From assembly GCF_900115975.1 (NCBI RefSeq), contig NZ_FOYM01000011.1, positions 50,702-114,701 of the forward strand: DNA of 64,000 nucleotides, given 5' to 3'. This document shows positions 9,005 through 20,426 of the stretch, in pieces (the first letter of the stretch is position 1; the number at the start of each line of letters is the position of its first letter). Position numbers and translations under genes: made by a program. The notes under the pieces were generated by a model. That model was not told the origin of the DNA. It did not search any database and worked only from the letters and a program-made list of their open reading frames with translations. The DNA is from Desulfoscipio geothermicus DSM 3669. Lineage in GTDB: Bacteria; Bacillota; Desulfotomaculia; Desulfotomaculales; Desulfallaceae.

Positions 9005-10693
9005 GTGCGCAGCGATGCAATGAAAAAGGGACTGGAAAAGGCGCCCCACCGCTCACTGTTCAAGGCGCTGGGGATGACGGACCAGGAACTGGAACGTCCC
9101 ATGATCGGAGTAGTCAATTCTTTCAACGAAATAGTGCCAGGACACATGCACCTGCGGGAACTCACCGAAGCGGTCAAGGCCGGCGTCAGAATGAACGGCG
9201 GCACCCCCGTGGAATTTCCCGCCATCGCGGTGTGCGACGGTATTGCCATGAACCACGCCGGGATGAAATACTCCCTGGCCAGCCGGGAAATTATCGCCGA
9301 TTCGGTGGAAGTAATGAGCATGGCTCACCCCTTCGACGGGCTGGTGCTGGTCACCGCCTGCGACAAGGTGGTGCCCGGCATGCTCATGGCCGCGGCCCGG
9401 CTTGACATCCCCGCCATCGTGGTCAGTGGCGGTCCCATGCTGGCCGGTCGGCACGGGGGGCGGGATCTGGCCCTGACCAACATTTTTGAAGCTGTTGGCG
9501 CGGTGCGGGCCGGCAAGATTACCGAAACCGAGCTGGCGGAAATCGAAGAGTCGGTCTGTCCCGGGTGCGGTTCCTGCGCGGGCATGTTCACTGCCAATTC
9601 CATGAACTGTCTTACCGAAGCCCTGGGGATGGCCCTGCCCGGCAACGGTACATTGCCGGCGGTATCGGCGGCGCGGCGGCGCCTGGCCAAGCTGACCGGT
9701 ATGCGGGTCGTGGATCTGGTCAGGGAAAATGTCCGGCCTTCGGACATTATGACTGAGAAGGCTTTTACCAACGGACTCGCCCTGGACATGGCGCTGGGCT
9801 GTTCCACCAATACGGTGCTGCACCTGCCTGCCATTGCCCACGAGGCCGGGGTGGCCATCAATTTAGATCAAATCAACCGGATCAGCGAAAAGACACCCAA
9901 CCTGTGCAAGTTGAGTCCCATAGGGCCGCATTTCATGCAGGACTTGAACGAAGCCGGCGGCGTATCCGCAGTTCTGCGAGAACTGGCCGACCACGGCCTG
10001 GTTGACGGCAGCGCCCTGACCGTAACCGGCAAGAGTTTGAGAGAAAATATAGCCGGCGCCGTTATCCACCGCGGCGACGTCATTCGCAGCGTGAAGGAAC
10101 CATACAGTTCCAGCGGCGGTATCGCCGTGCTTTACGGCAACCTGGCCCCCGGCGGGGCGGTGGTGAAAAAAGCCGGGGTGGCGCCGGAAATGCTCAAACA
10201 TCGCGGTCCGGCCCGGGTATATAATTCCGAGGAAGAGGCCGTGCAGGCCCTGATGAACCAGGAAATCCAAAAGGGTGACGTTATCGTTATCAGGTACGAA
10301 GGTCCCAAGGGCGGCCCGGGTATGCGGGAAATGCTCACCCCCACCGCCACGGTGGCGGGCCTGGGACTGGATAAGGATGTGGCCCTGATCACCGACGGGC
10401 GTTTCAGCGGCGCCACCCGGGGGGCGTCCATCGGTCACGTCACCCCGGAAGCCGCCGAGGGTGGCCCCATAGCCGTACTGCAAGATGGCGACGTCGTTGA
10501 AATAAACATACCCGAATGCCGGCTAAATGTTGAGTTAAGCGATGAAGAACTGTCCGCCCGGCTGGGCAAATGGGTGAAACCGGAACCCCGGGTGCAGAAA
10601 GGCTACCTGGCCCGTTACGCGCAAGCCGTTACTTCGGCCGGCACGGGGGCTGTTTTAAGGAAAGGGGACGGACCTTGGGGTGAGGACGGATAA
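9005..10693 (+). CDS. ilvD: Dihydroxy-acid dehydratase
   Basis: Dehydrates 2,3-dihydroxy-isovalerate and 2,3-dihydroxy-3-methylvalerate to the 2-oxo acids, using an Fe-S cluster. The cluster-associated cysteines are in TACDKVVPG and in [28 protein letters not shown] and the [10 protein letters not shown] segment mark the C-terminal domain. The start is a GTG after AAGGAGG. The protein should end near TGAVL, but the frame runs on into a hairpin repeat beginning at 10661, so the last residues (about GDGPWGEDG) come from that element. Whether the tail matters is unknown. Length is 562 residues. Confidence 0.96.
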   Translation: MRSDAMKKGLEKAPHRSLFKALGMTDQELERPMIGVVNSFNEIVPGHMHLRELTEAVKAGVRMNGGTPVEFPAIAVCDGIAMNHAGMKYSLASREIIADSVEVMSMAHPFDGLVLVTACDKVVPGMLMAAARLDIPAIVVSGGPMLAGRHGGRDLALTNIFEAVGAVRAGKITETELAEIEESVCPGCGSCAGMFTANSMNCLTEALGMALPGNGTLPAVSAARRRLAKLTGMRVVDLVRENVRPSDIMTEKAFTNGLALDMALGCSTNTVLHLPAIAHEAGVAINLDQINRISEKTPNLCKLSPIGPHFMQDLNEAGGVSAVLRELADHGLVDGSALTVTGKSLRENIAGAVIHRGDVIRSVKEPYSSSGGIAVLYGNLAPGGAVVKKAGVAPEMLKHRGPARVYNSEEEAVQALMNQEIQKGDVIVIRYEGPKGGPGMREMLTPTATVAGLGLDKDVALITDGRFSGATRGASIGHVTPEAAEGGPIAVLQDGDVVEINIPECRLNVELSDEELSARLGKWVKPEPRVQKGYLARYAQAVTSAGTGAVLRKGDGPWGEDG

Positions 10694-10871
10694 GGCTTTG
10701 GCTCAATATAATAAAAACTGCAGCAGGGGCAAAGGTCCGTCCCCAACGTGTGGAAAGGGGACGGACCTTGGGGTGAGGAAAGATAAAGTTTTATCCCAAT
10801 ATAGCAACAACAGCATTAGGATCAAAGGTCCGTCCCCAACGTGTGAAAGGGGACGGACCTTGGGGTGAGGA
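10661..10871. repeat. Tandem inverted-repeat element (GGGGACGGACC family)
   Basis: The left arm AAAGGGGACGGACCTT plus GGGGTGAGGA occurs at 10661, 10754 and 10846. The right arm AAAGGTCCGTCCCC plus AACGTGTG occurs at 10731 and 10824. Arms of one unit are complementary over about 13 bp and enclose a 45-nt diverged spacer. The third unit lacks its right arm. The period is about 92 bp. It resembles REP/BIME-type arrays. It overlaps the ilvD 3' end and fills the ilvD-ilvB gap; an apparent small open frame inside it is a by-product. Confidence 0.92.
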
Positions 10872-10935
10872 CGAGTAAGGCTATGTCGTTTCATAAATGC
10901 ACAGGTGATAAAGATTTAACCGGAGGTGAAGGGGT

Positions 10936-12594
10936 ATGAAAAAGACCGGGGCGGAAATCCTGGTACAAAGTCTCCTGGCCGAGGGGGTGGATACTATTTT
11001 CGGCTACCCGGGGGGAATGGTGCTGCCCATTTATGACGCTTTGTACGATGCTGATCTTCGGCATATACTGACCAGACACGAGCAGGGCGCCGCCCACGCC
11101 GCCGACGGTTATGCCCGGGCCTCCGGCAAACCCGGAGTCTGCCTGGCCACCTCGGGTCCGGGCGCCACCAACCTGGTCACCGGTATTGCCAACGCTTACA
11201 TGGATTCCATACCCATGGTGGCCATTACCGGGCAGGTGGTAACTTCCCTGCTGGGGAAGGATTCATTCCAAGAAGCGGATATTACCGGAATAACTTTACC
11301 CATTACCAAACACAATTACCTGGTCAAAGATGTTCAGGATTTGGCTCAAACGCTGCGCGAGGCATTTTACATTGCCAGAACCGGCAGGCCCGGCCCCGTA
11401 TTGATTGACATTCCCCGGGATGTATCCGGGGGTACGGCGGATTACGCGGACCCCGGGCCGGCGCGATTGCCCGGTTACAGCGTCAATACCAAACCAGATC
11501 CGGAACAAGTGGCCAGGGCCGTCAGGGCGATTGAAGAATCCGAGCGGCCCGTTATTTATGCCGGGGGCGGGGTAATTAACGGCGGGGCGCACGAAGAACT
11601 GCTGCGCCTGGCCGAGATACTGCTGGCACCGGTGGCCACCACCCTGATGGGGCTGGGCGGCTTTCCCGGCAACCACCCGTTGTCGGTGGGTATGCTGGGC
11701 ATGCACGGCAGCAAGTACGCCAATTACGCCGTCAGTGAATGCGACCTGCTGATCGGGGTGGGCGTGCGTTTTGACGACCGGGTGACCAGTAAACTGGAGG
11801 CCTTTGCTCCCGGAGCCACAATTATTCACATTGACATAGACCCGGCGGAAATAGGGAAAAATGTGGGCGTGGACATTCCCGTGGTGGGCGACGTCCGCAA
11901 CAGCCTGCAGAAAATAATTGAGTGCTTGCAGCCCAGGTTGGAGAGCCGGTGGCGGGATAAAATCCAGAACTGGAAAAAGGAATATCCCATTGAGTTTGTG
12001 GAAAACGGGCGGCTCAAGCCCCAGGAAGTAATTAAGGAAATGTACAATGTCACCCGGGGCGAAGTGCGGGTGGTTACCGACGTCGGCCAGCACCAGATGT
12101 GGGCCGCCCACTACTACACCTACCACCGGCCCCGCACTTTCATTACTTCCGGCGGCCTGGGCACCATGGGCTTCGGGTTCCCCGCCGCCCTGGGCGTACA
12201 GGTGGCTTGTCCGGATGAAACGGTGCTTTGTATTACCGGAGACGGCAGCTTCCAAATGAATTCCCAGGAACTGGCCACGGTGGTTCATTATAACCTGCCC
12301 GTAAAAATAGGCATCATCAATAACGGCTACTTGGGTATGGTCCGGCAGTGGCAGGAACTTTTTTATAACCGTCGCTATTCTTATGTGGAAATTACCGGGC
12401 CGGATTTTGTAAAGCTGGCTGAATCTTACGGCGCTGTAGGCATACGGGTCAGCAAAAAGTCGGAAGTCCGGGAAGCCATGGAGGAAGCTATGCGGGTACC
12501 CGGGCCGGTGGTCATTGATTTTCCGATTGAGCGGGAGGAGAACGTATTGCCTTTTGTTCCCCCCGGTGAACCCATCAACAAAATGCTGGGATAG
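10936..12594 (+). CDS. ilvB: Acetolactate synthase large subunit (first copy)
   Basis: ThDP/FAD enzyme that condenses pyruvate with pyruvate or 2-oxobutyrate, the common first step to valine/leucine and the second to isoleucine. The catalytic glutamate is in [16 protein letters not shown]. The ThDP/Mg motif starts at GDGSFQMNSQEL and ends near IINNGYLGMVRQWQ. The substrate/herbicide-site tryptophan of GMVRQWQ is present. 552 residues; GGAGGTGAAGGGG precedes the ATG. It is paired with ilvN 11 bp downstream. A second large-subunit gene lies at 14175, after ilvC. Confidence 0.96.
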   Translation: MKKTGAEILVQSLLAEGVDTIFGYPGGMVLPIYDALYDADLRHILTRHEQGAAHAADGYARASGKPGVCLATSGPGATNLVTGIANAYMDSIPMVAITGQVVTSLLGKDSFQEADITGITLPITKHNYLVKDVQDLAQTLREAFYIARTGRPGPVLIDIPRDVSGGTADYADPGPARLPGYSVNTKPDPEQVARAVRAIEESERPVIYAGGGVINGGAHEELLRLAEILLAPVATTLMGLGGFPGNHPLSVGMLGMHGSKYANYAVSECDLLIGVGVRFDDRVTSKLEAFAPGATIIHIDIDPAEIGKNVGVDIPVVGDVRNSLQKIIECLQPRLESRWRDKIQNWKKEYPIEFVENGRLKPQEVIKEMYNVTRGEVRVVTDVGQHQMWAAHYYTYHRPRTFITSGGLGTMGFGFPAALGVQVACPDETVLCITGDGSFQMNSQELATVVHYNLPVKIGIINNGYLGMVRQWQELFYNRRYSYVEITGPDFVKLAESYGAVGIRVSKKSEVREAMEEAMRVPGPVVIDFPIEREENVLPFVPPGEPINKMLG

Positions 12595-12605
12595 GAGGGG
12601 TAAAT

Positions 12606-13124
12606 ATGCGGCATACCCTGGCGGTGCTGGTGGAAAACAACCCCGGCGTACTGGCCCGGGTGGCCGGCCTGTTCAGCCGGCGCGGGTTTAATATTGACAG
12701 TCTGGCGGTGGGGCGCACCGAGAACCCCGACGTTTCCCGCATGACCATAGTGGTGGAGGGTGATGCCCGGGTGCTGGAGCAGGTCACCAAGCAGTTGCAC
12801 AAGCTGGTGGACGTGATCAAGATCAACGACATCACTGCCGATGAATATGTGGACCGTGAACTGGTCTTAATAAAGGTAAATGTCGGCCCCGCCCAGCGGG
12901 GTGAGGTGATGCAGATCGCCGATGTCTTCCGGGCCCGGATCGTGGACCTGGGCAGGAAGACCTTAACGCTGGAATGTACCGGCAATGACGGTAAAATAAA
13001 CGCCTTTGAGGAATCCCTGCGCCCGTACGGCATCAAGGAGCTGGTTCGTACCGGCAAAATTGCCATGCTCAGGGGCTTCAAGTATACAGGATATCATGAT
13101 AACGGAACCAAGGAGGATAATTAA
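12606..13124 (+). CDS. ilvN: Acetolactate synthase regulatory small subunit
   Basis: Activates the large subunit and confers feedback inhibition by branched-chain amino acids. The N-terminal ACT domain is evident ([21 protein letters not shown], split here by its own loop, then [12 protein letters not shown]). The C-terminal part, from residue 80 on, is the typical small-subunit extension. The 172-residue length is normal. GGAGGGG lies just before the ATG. It is the only small subunit in the operon, so it may serve both large subunits. Confidence 0.95.
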   Translation: MRHTLAVLVENNPGVLARVAGLFSRRGFNIDSLAVGRTENPDVSRMTIVVEGDARVLEQVTKQLHKLVDVIKINDITADEYVDRELVLIKVNVGPAQRGEVMQIADVFRARIVDLGRKTLTLECTGNDGKINAFEESLRPYGIKELVRTGKIAMLRGFKYTGYHDNGTKEDN

Positions 13125-13126
13125 AA

Positions 13127-14122
13127 ATGGTCAAAGTTTTTTACGATCAAGATGCTGATTTGGCGGTATTAAAAGGGAAAAAGATTGCTGTTATGGGCTT
13201 TGGCAGCCAGGGTCATGCCCAATCCCAGAACCTGAAAGAAAGCGGCCTGGACGTAGTCGTGGGCCTGCGCAAGGACAGCGCCAGTTGGGCCAGGGCCGAG
13301 GCAGCCGGTCTGCAGGTGGCTACCGTGGCCGAGGCCGCCGGCCAGGCGGATATTATTCAAATTTTACTGCCTGACGAATACCAGGCCCGGGTCTACAAGG
13401 AAGAAATCGAACCCTACCTCACCGAGGGCAAAGCCCTGATGTTCAGCCACGGCTTCAACATTCACTTCGGCCAGATTGTGCCGCCGAATAACGTGGACGT
13501 TTTCCTGGTGGCTCCCAAGAGCCCGGGGCACCTGGTACGGCGGATGTACGTGGACGGCCAGGGCGTGCCGGGGCTGGTAGCCGTGCATCAAGATTACACC
13601 GGCCGGGCCCGGGACATCACCATGGCTTACGCCAAGGGCATCGGCTGCACCCGGGCGGGGGTATTTGAGACCACCTTCGCCGAAGAAACCGAAACCGACC
13701 TGTTCGGTGAACAGTGCGTACTTTGCGGCGGCGTCAGCGAATTGATCAAGGCCGGTTTTGAAACCCTGGTGGAGGCCGGTTACGCCCCGGAAATGGCCTA
13801 TTTTGAGTGCCTGCACGAACTCAAGCTCATCGTCGACCTGATCAACGAGGGCGGCCTGACCTGGATGCGCCATTCCATCAGCAACACCGCGGAATACGGC
13901 GATTACATTACCGGCCCCCGCATCATCAATGAGGATACGCGGGAAGAAATGCGGGCCGTGCTGCAGGAAATCCAGGACGGTGTGTTCGCCAAGGAATGGA
14001 TTCTGGAGAACCAGGCCAATCGCCCGGTTTACAACGCCATTAAAAAGCGCGAGCAGGAGCACCCCATTGAGCAGGTGGGCGCCGAGCTTCGCCAAATGAT
14101 GCCCTGGTTGAAGAAGAAATAA
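13127..14122 (+). CDS. ilvC: Ketol-acid reductoisomerase (class I)
   Basis: Isomerises and reduces acetolactate or acetohydroxybutyrate with NAD(P)H. The Rossmann motif [17 protein letters not shown] starts near residue 22. KGIGCTRAG and [17 protein letters not shown] carry metal-binding acidic residues in the knotted C-terminal domain. The 331-residue length is that of the short class I form. The gene starts 2 bp after ilvN and AAGGAGG overlaps the ilvN end, so translation is likely coupled. LRKDS in the cofactor loop (after VVGL) suggests NADPH preference, an inference from the loop only. Confidence 0.97.
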   Translation: MVKVFYDQDADLAVLKGKKIAVMGFGSQGHAQSQNLKESGLDVVVGLRKDSASWARAEAAGLQVATVAEAAGQADIIQILLPDEYQARVYKEEIEPYLTEGKALMFSHGFNIHFGQIVPPNNVDVFLVAPKSPGHLVRRMYVDGQGVPGLVAVHQDYTGRARDITMAYAKGIGCTRAGVFETTFAEETETDLFGEQCVLCGGVSELIKAGFETLVEAGYAPEMAYFECLHELKLIVDLINEGGLTWMRHSISNTAEYGDYITGPRIINEDTREEMRAVLQEIQDGVFAKEWILENQANRPVYNAIKKREQEHPIEQVGAELRQMMPWLKKK

Positions 14123-14174
14123 AAAAGCATTGGTCCAATAAAGGATAGAGAATACTCTTATAGGGGGACTCGCC

Positions 14175-15842
14175 ATGGAAATGACGGCTGCAGAAGCCCT
14201 GGTGAAGTGCCTGGAAAAAGAACAATTAGAAGTGATTTTCGGTTATCCCGGCGGGGCCACCCTTCCGGTGCACGACGCCCTGCACCATTCTTCCATCCGG
14301 CATATTTTGGTCCGGCATGAGCAGGGAGCGGTGCACGCGGCGGACGGCTACGCCCGGGCCACCGGGCGGGTGGGCGTGTGCTTGGCCACCTCCGGCCCCG
14401 GCGCCACCAACTTGATCACCGGGATCGCCAACGCCTATATGGATTCCGTACCCTTGGTTCTTTTCACCGGCCAGGTACCCACCAGTCAGGTGGGCACCGA
14501 TGCCTTTCAGGAAGTGGATATTACCGGCATCACCATGCCGATAACCAAGCATAATTATCTGGTCAAGGATGCCGCCCAATTGCCCCGGATTATTAAAAAC
14601 GCTTTCCATATCGCTTCCACGGGGCGTCCCGGGCCGGTACTGATCGACCTGCCCAAGGATGTGGCCCAGACCATGATCGAATTTAATTACCCCGAAACGG
14701 TGCAACTGCGTGGTTATAAGCCCACCTACCGGGGTCACGCGGGCAAAATCGCCGAGGCGGCCAGGTTGATTGCCCGGTCGTCAAGGCCGGTCATTTATGC
14801 CGGGGGCGGCATAATCAACAGCAGGGCAAGCAAGGAATTGCTGGCCCTGGCCGAGACCATCAACGCGCCCGTGACCAATACTTTTATGGGGCTGAGCAGT
14901 TTTCCCGGCGATCACCCGTTGTTCCTGGGGATGCTGGGATTGCACGGCACCCGCACCGCCAACCTGGCGGTGACCAACTGCGACCTGCTGATCGCCCTGG
15001 GTGCCCGTTTCGACGATCGGGTCACCGGTAAAATCGCCGAATTCGCGCCCCGCGCCGGGGTCATCCACGTGGACATCGACCCGGCCGAAATAGGCAAGAA
15101 CGTGCAGGTGCACGTGCCTATCGTTGGCGACGTCAAGATGGTATTGCAGGAGCTGCTGCCCCGGCTGGAAAAAAGGAGCGACACCCGGTGGCTGGAGCAG
15201 ATCGAGGCCTGGAAAAAAGAACACCCGTTGCGCTACGAAACCGGGGCCGAAGAACTGAAGCCCCAGTATGTTATAGAAAAATTATATGAAATCACCCGGG
15301 GCGACGCTTACGTAGCCACGGACGTGGGCCAGCACCAGATGTGGGTGGCCCAGTATTACCGTTTCAAACGCCCGGGGGGACTGATTTCCTCCGGCGGGCT
15401 GGGCACCATGGGTTTTGGCCTGCCCGCGGCCATGGGCGCGCAAATCGGATTGCCCGGTGAGCGGGTGGTACTGGTCACCGGTGACGGCAGCATTCAGATG
15501 ACCATGCAGGAACTGGGCACCATTATGGAACAGGAACTGCCCATCAAGATCATTATTTTGAACAACCATGTGCTGGGCATGGTGCGCCAACTGCAAAAGG
15601 TATATTGCGAAGGCCGGTACATGGCTGTGGACTTCAAGTTTCACCCGGACTTTGAAACCCTGGCCCGGGCCTACAGGATCAAGGGATATACCCTGCGCAA
15701 CAAGGAGGACGTGGATAACCTGCTGCCCGAAGCGCTGGAGTCGCCCGGAGCGGTGCTGGTTAATTGTCTGGTTAGCGCCGAGGAAAATGTTAACCCCATG
15801 GTTCTGGCCGGCAAGTCCATCAGCGAAGCCATTGATTGTTAA
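14175..15842 (+). CDS. Acetolactate synthase large subunit, second copy
   Basis: A 555-residue paralogue of the 10936-12594 product, clearly alignable throughout. It keeps [16 protein letters not shown] and the ThDP motif [13 protein letters not shown]...NN. It differs at the otherwise conserved tryptophan of the GMVRQWQ segment, here [10 protein letters not shown]. The C-terminal tail also differs. No small subunit follows it; leuA comes next, with its start just past the stop. It could be an alternative acetohydroxyacid synthase isoform sharing IlvN or acting unregulated. An AGGGGGA precedes the ATG. Confidence 0.92.
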   Translation: MEMTAAEALVKCLEKEQLEVIFGYPGGATLPVHDALHHSSIRHILVRHEQGAVHAADGYARATGRVGVCLATSGPGATNLITGIANAYMDSVPLVLFTGQVPTSQVGTDAFQEVDITGITMPITKHNYLVKDAAQLPRIIKNAFHIASTGRPGPVLIDLPKDVAQTMIEFNYPETVQLRGYKPTYRGHAGKIAEAARLIARSSRPVIYAGGGIINSRASKELLALAETINAPVTNTFMGLSSFPGDHPLFLGMLGLHGTRTANLAVTNCDLLIALGARFDDRVTGKIAEFAPRAGVIHVDIDPAEIGKNVQVHVPIVGDVKMVLQELLPRLEKRSDTRWLEQIEAWKKEHPLRYETGAEELKPQYVIEKLYEITRGDAYVATDVGQHQMWVAQYYRFKRPGGLISSGGLGTMGFGLPAAMGAQIGLPGERVVLVTGDGSIQMTMQELGTIMEQELPIKIIILNNHVLGMVRQLQKVYCEGRYMAVDFKFHPDFETLARAYRIKGYTLRNKEDVDNLLPEALESPGAVLVNCLVSAEENVNPMVLAGKSISEAIDC

Positions 15843-15859
15843 TAGGTGGAGGGATTTTC

Positions 15860-17386
15860 TTGAGCAATCGCGTTTATATATTCGATACCACCCTGCGGGA
15901 CGGCGAGCAGTCCCCCGGGGTGAGCCTGAATGCCAGTGAAAAGCTGGAAATTGCCAGGCAACTGGCCCGGCTGGGCGTGGATATTATTGAAGCCGGGTTT
16001 CCCATCACCTCCAACGGCGACTTTGAGGCGGTTAAAACCATTGCCCGGGAAGTACGGGGGGTTACCGTGGCAGGATTGGCCCGGACCAACTTCGCCGATA
16101 TCGACCGGGCCTGGGAGGCGGTAAAGCATGCCGACCAGCCCCGTATCCACACATTTATCGCCACTTCGGACATTCATATGACGCACAAGCTGCGCATGAA
16201 CAGGGACCAGGTGGTGGAAGCGGCCGTTGCCGGGGTCAAGCACGCCAAAAGCTATACATCCGACGTGGAATTTTCCGCCGAAGACGCCTCCCGCAGCGAT
16301 CTGGATTTTCTCTGCCGGGTGGTGGAGGCGGCCATTGGTGCCGGGGCTACCACCATTAACATACCCGACACCGTTGGTTACGCCACTCCCGATGAATTTG
16401 CCGCGTTTATCCGCAGCATCATGAACCGGGTCAGCGGGATTGAAAAGGTAGTGCTCAGCGTGCACTGTCACGACGACCTGGGCCTGGCGGTGTCCAATTC
16501 CCTGGCGGCGGTGCTGGCCGGCGCCCGGCAGGTGGAAGGAGCCATCAACGGCATCGGCGAAAGGGCGGGCAACGCATCCATCGAAGAGGTGGTTATGGCC
16601 CTGTATACCAGGCGGGACCGTTACGGCCTGGAAACGGGAATCAGAACGGAAGAAATTTACCGGACCAGCAAGCTGGTCAGCAAGCTCACCGGCATGGATA
16701 TTCAGCCCAACAAGGCCGTGGTGGGCAAAAACGCCTTCGCCCACGAGTCGGGCATCCACCAGGACGGCGTGCTGAAAGAACGCACCACCTACGAAATCAT
16801 GAACCCGGCCATGGTGGGCATTTCCCACAGCAACCTGGTGCTGGGCAAGCACAGCGGGCGGCACGCTTTTCGCTCCCGGTTGGTGGAACTGGGCTTTGTG
16901 CTGAGTGAGGATGAACTGAACAAAGCCTTTGCCCGTTTCAAAGACCTGGCCGATCGCAAGAAGGAGATTACCGATCATGACCTGGAAGCCATCGTGGAAA
17001 ACGAAATCCGCAAGGTGCCGGCCACTTACGACTTGTCTTACCTGCATACCAGCAGTGGCACCACGGTGGTGCCCACCGCCACGGTGGGGCTGCTGCGCGG
17101 GGAGGAACTGCTGGAAGAGGCGGCCTGCGGCAACGGCCCGGTGGATGCCATCTGTAAGGCCGTGGATAAAATTACCGGTTACAGCTGCCGGCTGGCCAGC
17201 TGGGGCATCAACGCCATTACCGCCGGCAAGGACGCCCTGGGCGAGGTCACCCTGCGCATAGCCGAAAACAACAAGGATAAACTCTACATGGGCCGGGGCA
17301 TCAGCACCGACGTGCTGGAAGCCAGCGCCCGGGCCTACGTGAACGCTGTCAACAAGATGATTTACGAGAAGAAAAATATGAGGTGA
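15860..17386 (+). CDS. leuA: 2-isopropylmalate synthase
   Basis: Condenses acetyl-CoA with 2-oxoisovalerate, the first committed step of leucine synthesis. The DRE-TIM signature [15 protein letters not shown] is at the N-terminus, the metal-binding HxH is in [11 protein letters not shown], and the C-terminal part from about residue 390 is the LeuA regulatory domain. The frame is open from an ATG at 15836, but GGTGGAGGGA sits correctly before the TTG at 15860, giving [15 protein letters not shown] and 508 residues. A long antisense open frame opposite it is a shadow. It is followed by leuC after 7 bp. Confidence 0.95.
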   Translation: MSNRVYIFDTTLRDGEQSPGVSLNASEKLEIARQLARLGVDIIEAGFPITSNGDFEAVKTIAREVRGVTVAGLARTNFADIDRAWEAVKHADQPRIHTFIATSDIHMTHKLRMNRDQVVEAAVAGVKHAKSYTSDVEFSAEDASRSDLDFLCRVVEAAIGAGATTINIPDTVGYATPDEFAAFIRSIMNRVSGIEKVVLSVHCHDDLGLAVSNSLAAVLAGARQVEGAINGIGERAGNASIEEVVMALYTRRDRYGLETGIRTEEIYRTSKLVSKLTGMDIQPNKAVVGKNAFAHESGIHQDGVLKERTTYEIMNPAMVGISHSNLVLGKHSGRHAFRSRLVELGFVLSEDELNKAFARFKDLADRKKEITDHDLEAIVENEIRKVPATYDLSYLHTSSGTTVVPTATVGLLRGEELLEEAACGNGPVDAICKAVDKITGYSCRLASWGINAITAGKDALGEVTLRIAENNKDKLYMGRGISTDVLEASARAYVNAVNKMIYEKKNMR

Positions 17387-17393
17387 CAATAAA

Positions 17394-18656
17394 ATGCCCA
17401 TGACCATAACTGAAAAAATACTGGCTGCCCACGCCGGGGCGGACCGGGTGGAACCGGGGCAACTGATCAACGTCAAGGTGGACCTGGCGCTGGGCAACGA
17501 CATAACCGCCCCGGTGGCCATCCGCGAATTTGCCAAAATAGGCGTGGAAACCGTTTGGGACCCTGAACGGGTGGTGCTGGTGCCCGACCACTTCGTGCCC
17601 AACAAGGACATCAAATCCGCGGAACAGGCCAATCAGTTGCGGGAATTTGCGCGTAAACACAATTTGGCCCATTACTACGAAGTAGGACGTATGGGTGTTG
17701 AACACTGCCTGTTGCCCGAACAGGGGCTGGTGGGCCCGGGCGACCTGGTCATCGGCGCCGACAGCCACACCTGCACGTACGGCGGCTTGGGCGCATTCTC
17801 CACCGGGGTGGGCAGCACCGATCTGGCGGCGGCCATGGCCCTGGGGGAAACCTGGCTCAAGGTGCCCGAAAGCATCAAATTTGTATTTAACGGCGACCTG
17901 CCCCGCTGGGTGGGGGGCAAGGACCTCATCCTGTACACCATCGGGCAGATCGGGGTGGACGGCGCCCTGTACATGGCCATGGAATTTACCGGGCCGGCAA
18001 TTGAAAAACTAAGCATGGACGGGCGGTTGACCATGGCCAATATGGCTGTGGAAGCCGGGGCCAAAAACGGCATCGTGCCCCCGGACGAGATAACCCGCCG
18101 GTACGTGGAAGGGCGGGCCAAACGGCCTTACAAGTTCTACCGGAGCGACCCGGATGCCCGGTATGCCGCAGTCTATGAATTTGACGTGAGCAAGCTGGAA
18201 CCCCAAGTGGCTTTTCCCCACCTGCCCGAAAACACGCGCCCGGTAAGCGAAGCCGGGGATGTTGCCATCGACCAGGTGGTTATCGGCTCCTGCACCAACG
18301 GTCGTATGCAGGACTTGCAGGAGGCCGCCGCGGTGCTAAAAGGGCATAAGGTTAACGACAATTTGCGTTTGCTGGTGATTCCCGGCACCCAGGAAATTTA
18401 CCGGCAGGCGCTGCGGGAAGGTTTGATTGAACTGTTTATTGAGGCCGGCGCAGCGGTAAGCACGCCCACTTGCGGGCCCTGCCTGGGCGGGCACATGGGG
18501 ATTCTGGCCAAGGGCGAGCGGGCCCTGGCCACCACCAACCGTAATTTTGTGGGCCGGATGGGTCATCCCGAAAGTGAAGTATACCTGTGCAATCCGGCGG
18601 TGGCCGCCGCTTCGGCGGTGCTGGGCCGTATTGCCGCGCCATGGGAGGTGGAATAA
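17394..18656 (+). CDS. leuC: 3-isopropylmalate dehydratase large subunit
   Basis: With LeuD, isomerises 2- to 3-isopropylmalate. In this operon it probably also converts citramalate. Aconitase-type 4Fe-4S ligands are visible as [11 protein letters not shown] and [13 protein letters not shown], and [18 protein letters not shown] lies in the first half. At 420 residues it is the short, archaeal/clostridial form. GAGGTGA precedes the ATG. The stop overlaps the leuD start (TAATG), indicating translational coupling. Confidence 0.96.
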   Translation: MPMTITEKILAAHAGADRVEPGQLINVKVDLALGNDITAPVAIREFAKIGVETVWDPERVVLVPDHFVPNKDIKSAEQANQLREFARKHNLAHYYEVGRMGVEHCLLPEQGLVGPGDLVIGADSHTCTYGGLGAFSTGVGSTDLAAAMALGETWLKVPESIKFVFNGDLPRWVGGKDLILYTIGQIGVDGALYMAMEFTGPAIEKLSMDGRLTMANMAVEAGAKNGIVPPDEITRRYVEGRAKRPYKFYRSDPDARYAAVYEFDVSKLEPQVAFPHLPENTRPVSEAGDVAIDQVVIGSCTNGRMQDLQEAAAVLKGHKVNDNLRLLVIPGTQEIYRQALREGLIELFIEAGAAVSTPTCGPCLGGHMGILAKGERALATTNRNFVGRMGHPESEVYLCNPAVAAASAVLGRIAAPWEVE

Positions 18657-19171
18657 TGCTTTTGCAAGGTAAAGCGTGGAAGTTTGGCGCCGATGTCGAC
18701 ACCGATGCCATTATCCCGGCCCGGTATTTGAACACTTCGGAACCGGAAGAGCTGGCCAAACACTGCATGGAGGACGCCGATCCGGCCTTTCCCGACAAGG
18801 TGCGGCCCGGCGACATCATCGTGGCCGGCAAAAATTTCGGCTGCGGCAGTTCCCGGGAGCACGCCCCCATCGCCATCAAGGCCGCCGGCGTCAGCTGTGT
18901 CATCGCCAGGTCCTTTGCCCGGATATTCTACCGCAATGCCTTTAATATCGGCCTGCCCATTTTTGAATCGCCGGAGGCCGCCGAGGCTATCGGCGAGGGC
19001 GACGAGGTGGCGGTGGATGTGCGGCAGGGAGTTATCAAAAACCTGACCAGGGGCGAGGAGTACCGGGCCACCCCTGTGCCGGAATTCATGCAGCAGATCA
19101 TCACCGCCGGGGGTCTGATCAACTACGTGGCAGAAAGATTACGGACACCGGAAGCCGGAGGACCAACATAA
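18656..19171 (+). CDS. leuD: 3-isopropylmalate dehydratase small subunit
   Basis: Swivelling-domain partner of LeuC. The substrate loop [16 protein letters not shown] is diagnostic and [14 protein letters not shown] is at the N-terminus. The frame is open from 18587, inside leuC, but GGGAGGTGG before the ATG at 18656 fixes the start (171 residues, normal). It overlaps the leuC stop by one base. Confidence 0.96.
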   Translation: MLLQGKAWKFGADVDTDAIIPARYLNTSEPEELAKHCMEDADPAFPDKVRPGDIIVAGKNFGCGSSREHAPIAIKAAGVSCVIARSFARIFYRNAFNIGLPIFESPEAAEAIGEGDEVAVDVRQGVIKNLTRGEEYRATPVPEFMQQIITAGGLINYVAERLRTPEAGGPT

Positions 19172-19239
19172 GCAGATGCCCGGGATGTAAATTTCAACAT
19201 TTCAACACCCGGCACCAAAGAGTTAAGGAGTGAACTCAG

Positions 19240-20310
19240 TTGTTTAAGATAACACTGTTACCAGGCGACGGAATAGGACCCGAAGTGACGGCCGGGGCCG
19301 TGCGGGTGCTGCAAGCGGTGCAGAAGTGCACCGGCGTGGAAATTACGATGCAGGAAGCCCTCTTCGGGGGTTGCGCTTACGATAAAACGGGCACGCCGCT
19401 GCCGGAAGAAACCCTGCGGTTGTGTCTGGAAGGGGATGCCGTGTTGCTGGGGGCGGTGGGCGGCCCCAGGTGGGATAACCTGCCGGTGCACCTGCGCCCG
19501 GAGCGGGGGGCGCTGCTGCCGCTGCGTAAAGAACTCGGCGTTTTTGCCAACTTGCGCCCCTCGCTAATATTCCCCTCCCTGGCTGATGCCAGCACTTTAA
19601 AAAGGGAAGTGGTGGACGGCCTGGATCTGATGGTGGTCCGCGAACTTACCGGCGGTATATATTTTGGTAAAAAGCAAAGGGAGGATCTGCCGGAAGGCGG
19701 CTACCGCGTGGTGGAAACCCTGGAATACACCACCGGAGAGATTGAGCGGGTGGCGCGGGTGGCCTTTGAACTGGCCCGCAAGCGGCGCTGCAAACTTACT
19801 TCCGTGGATAAGGCCAATGTGCTGGAAAGTTCCCGCCTGTGGCGGGAAGTGGTTTCCGGCCTGGCAGCAGAATACCCCGACGTGGAACTGAACCACATGC
19901 TGGTGGATAACTGCGCCATGCAATTGGTGCGCAACCCCAAGCAATTTGACGTGCTGCTTACAGAAAACATGTTCGGCGACATATTGAGCGACCAGGCTTC
20001 GCAGTTGACCGGCTCCATAGGCATGCTGCCCTCGGCCAGCCTGGGCGGCAAAGTGGGCCTGTTTGAACCCATTCACGGCTCCGCCCCCGACATTGCCGGC
20101 AAAGATATTGCCAACCCCATTGCTTCCATTTTGTCGGTGGCCATGATGCTGCGCTATTCCTTCAACCTGGAAGAAGAAGCAGCGCTGGTGGAGCGGGCTG
20201 TAAGCGCCGTGCTGGAAGAAGGCTATCGTACCACAGACATCATGCAGCCCGGCATGCGCCGGGTAAGCACCGGCGAGATGGCTGAACTTATTGCCGGGAA
20301 GATTCAATAG
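19240..20310 (+). CDS. leuB: 3-isopropylmalate dehydrogenase
   Basis: NAD-dependent oxidative decarboxylation of 3-isopropylmalate, and probably of the citramalate-derived methylmalate as well. [10 protein letters not shown] starts at residue 7, and [20 protein letters not shown] and [13 protein letters not shown] are the classical metal/substrate and NAD segments. 356 residues. It uses a TTG start after AAGGAG with 9-nt spacing. A 68-bp spacer separates it from leuD with no visible terminator. Confidence 0.96.
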   Translation: MFKITLLPGDGIGPEVTAGAVRVLQAVQKCTGVEITMQEALFGGCAYDKTGTPLPEETLRLCLEGDAVLLGAVGGPRWDNLPVHLRPERGALLPLRKELGVFANLRPSLIFPSLADASTLKREVVDGLDLMVVRELTGGIYFGKKQREDLPEGGYRVVETLEYTTGEIERVARVAFELARKRRCKLTSVDKANVLESSRLWREVVSGLAAEYPDVELNHMLVDNCAMQLVRNPKQFDVLLTENMFGDILSDQASQLTGSIGMLPSASLGGKVGLFEPIHGSAPDIAGKDIANPIASILSVAMMLRYSFNLEEEAALVERAVSAVLEEGYRTTDIMQPGMRRVSTGEMAELIAGKIQ

Positions 20311-20426
20311 CCTTTCACCTAACTGCCGGGTACCCGTAATGGAATAATAAACAAACCGGGACCGCGGGTTACGGTAATGTGCTGTTTTTACGTTTAACCA
20401 CCAAAGTTTGCCGGGGGAGATATAAC

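Noticed and set aside
10661..10871. CRISPR array
   Set aside because: Repeats are inverted arms of hairpin units with only two to three copies and diverged spacers of about 45 nt that resemble each other; no cas genes.
10680..10894. Open frames on both strands with repeated GPSPTC or SHVGDGP patterns
   Set aside because: They are translations of the tandem hairpin repeat; the periodicity is that of the DNA element, not of a protein.
11296..12288. 330-codon open frame on the minus strand
   Set aside because: Antisense shadow of ilvB with His/Gly-rich nonsense composition and no ribosome-binding site.
15839..17632. 597-codon open frame on the minus strand
   Set aside because: It lies exactly opposite leuA and the start of leuC, whose motifs are unambiguous. 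It has no recognisable domain; it is a by-product of GC-rich codons.
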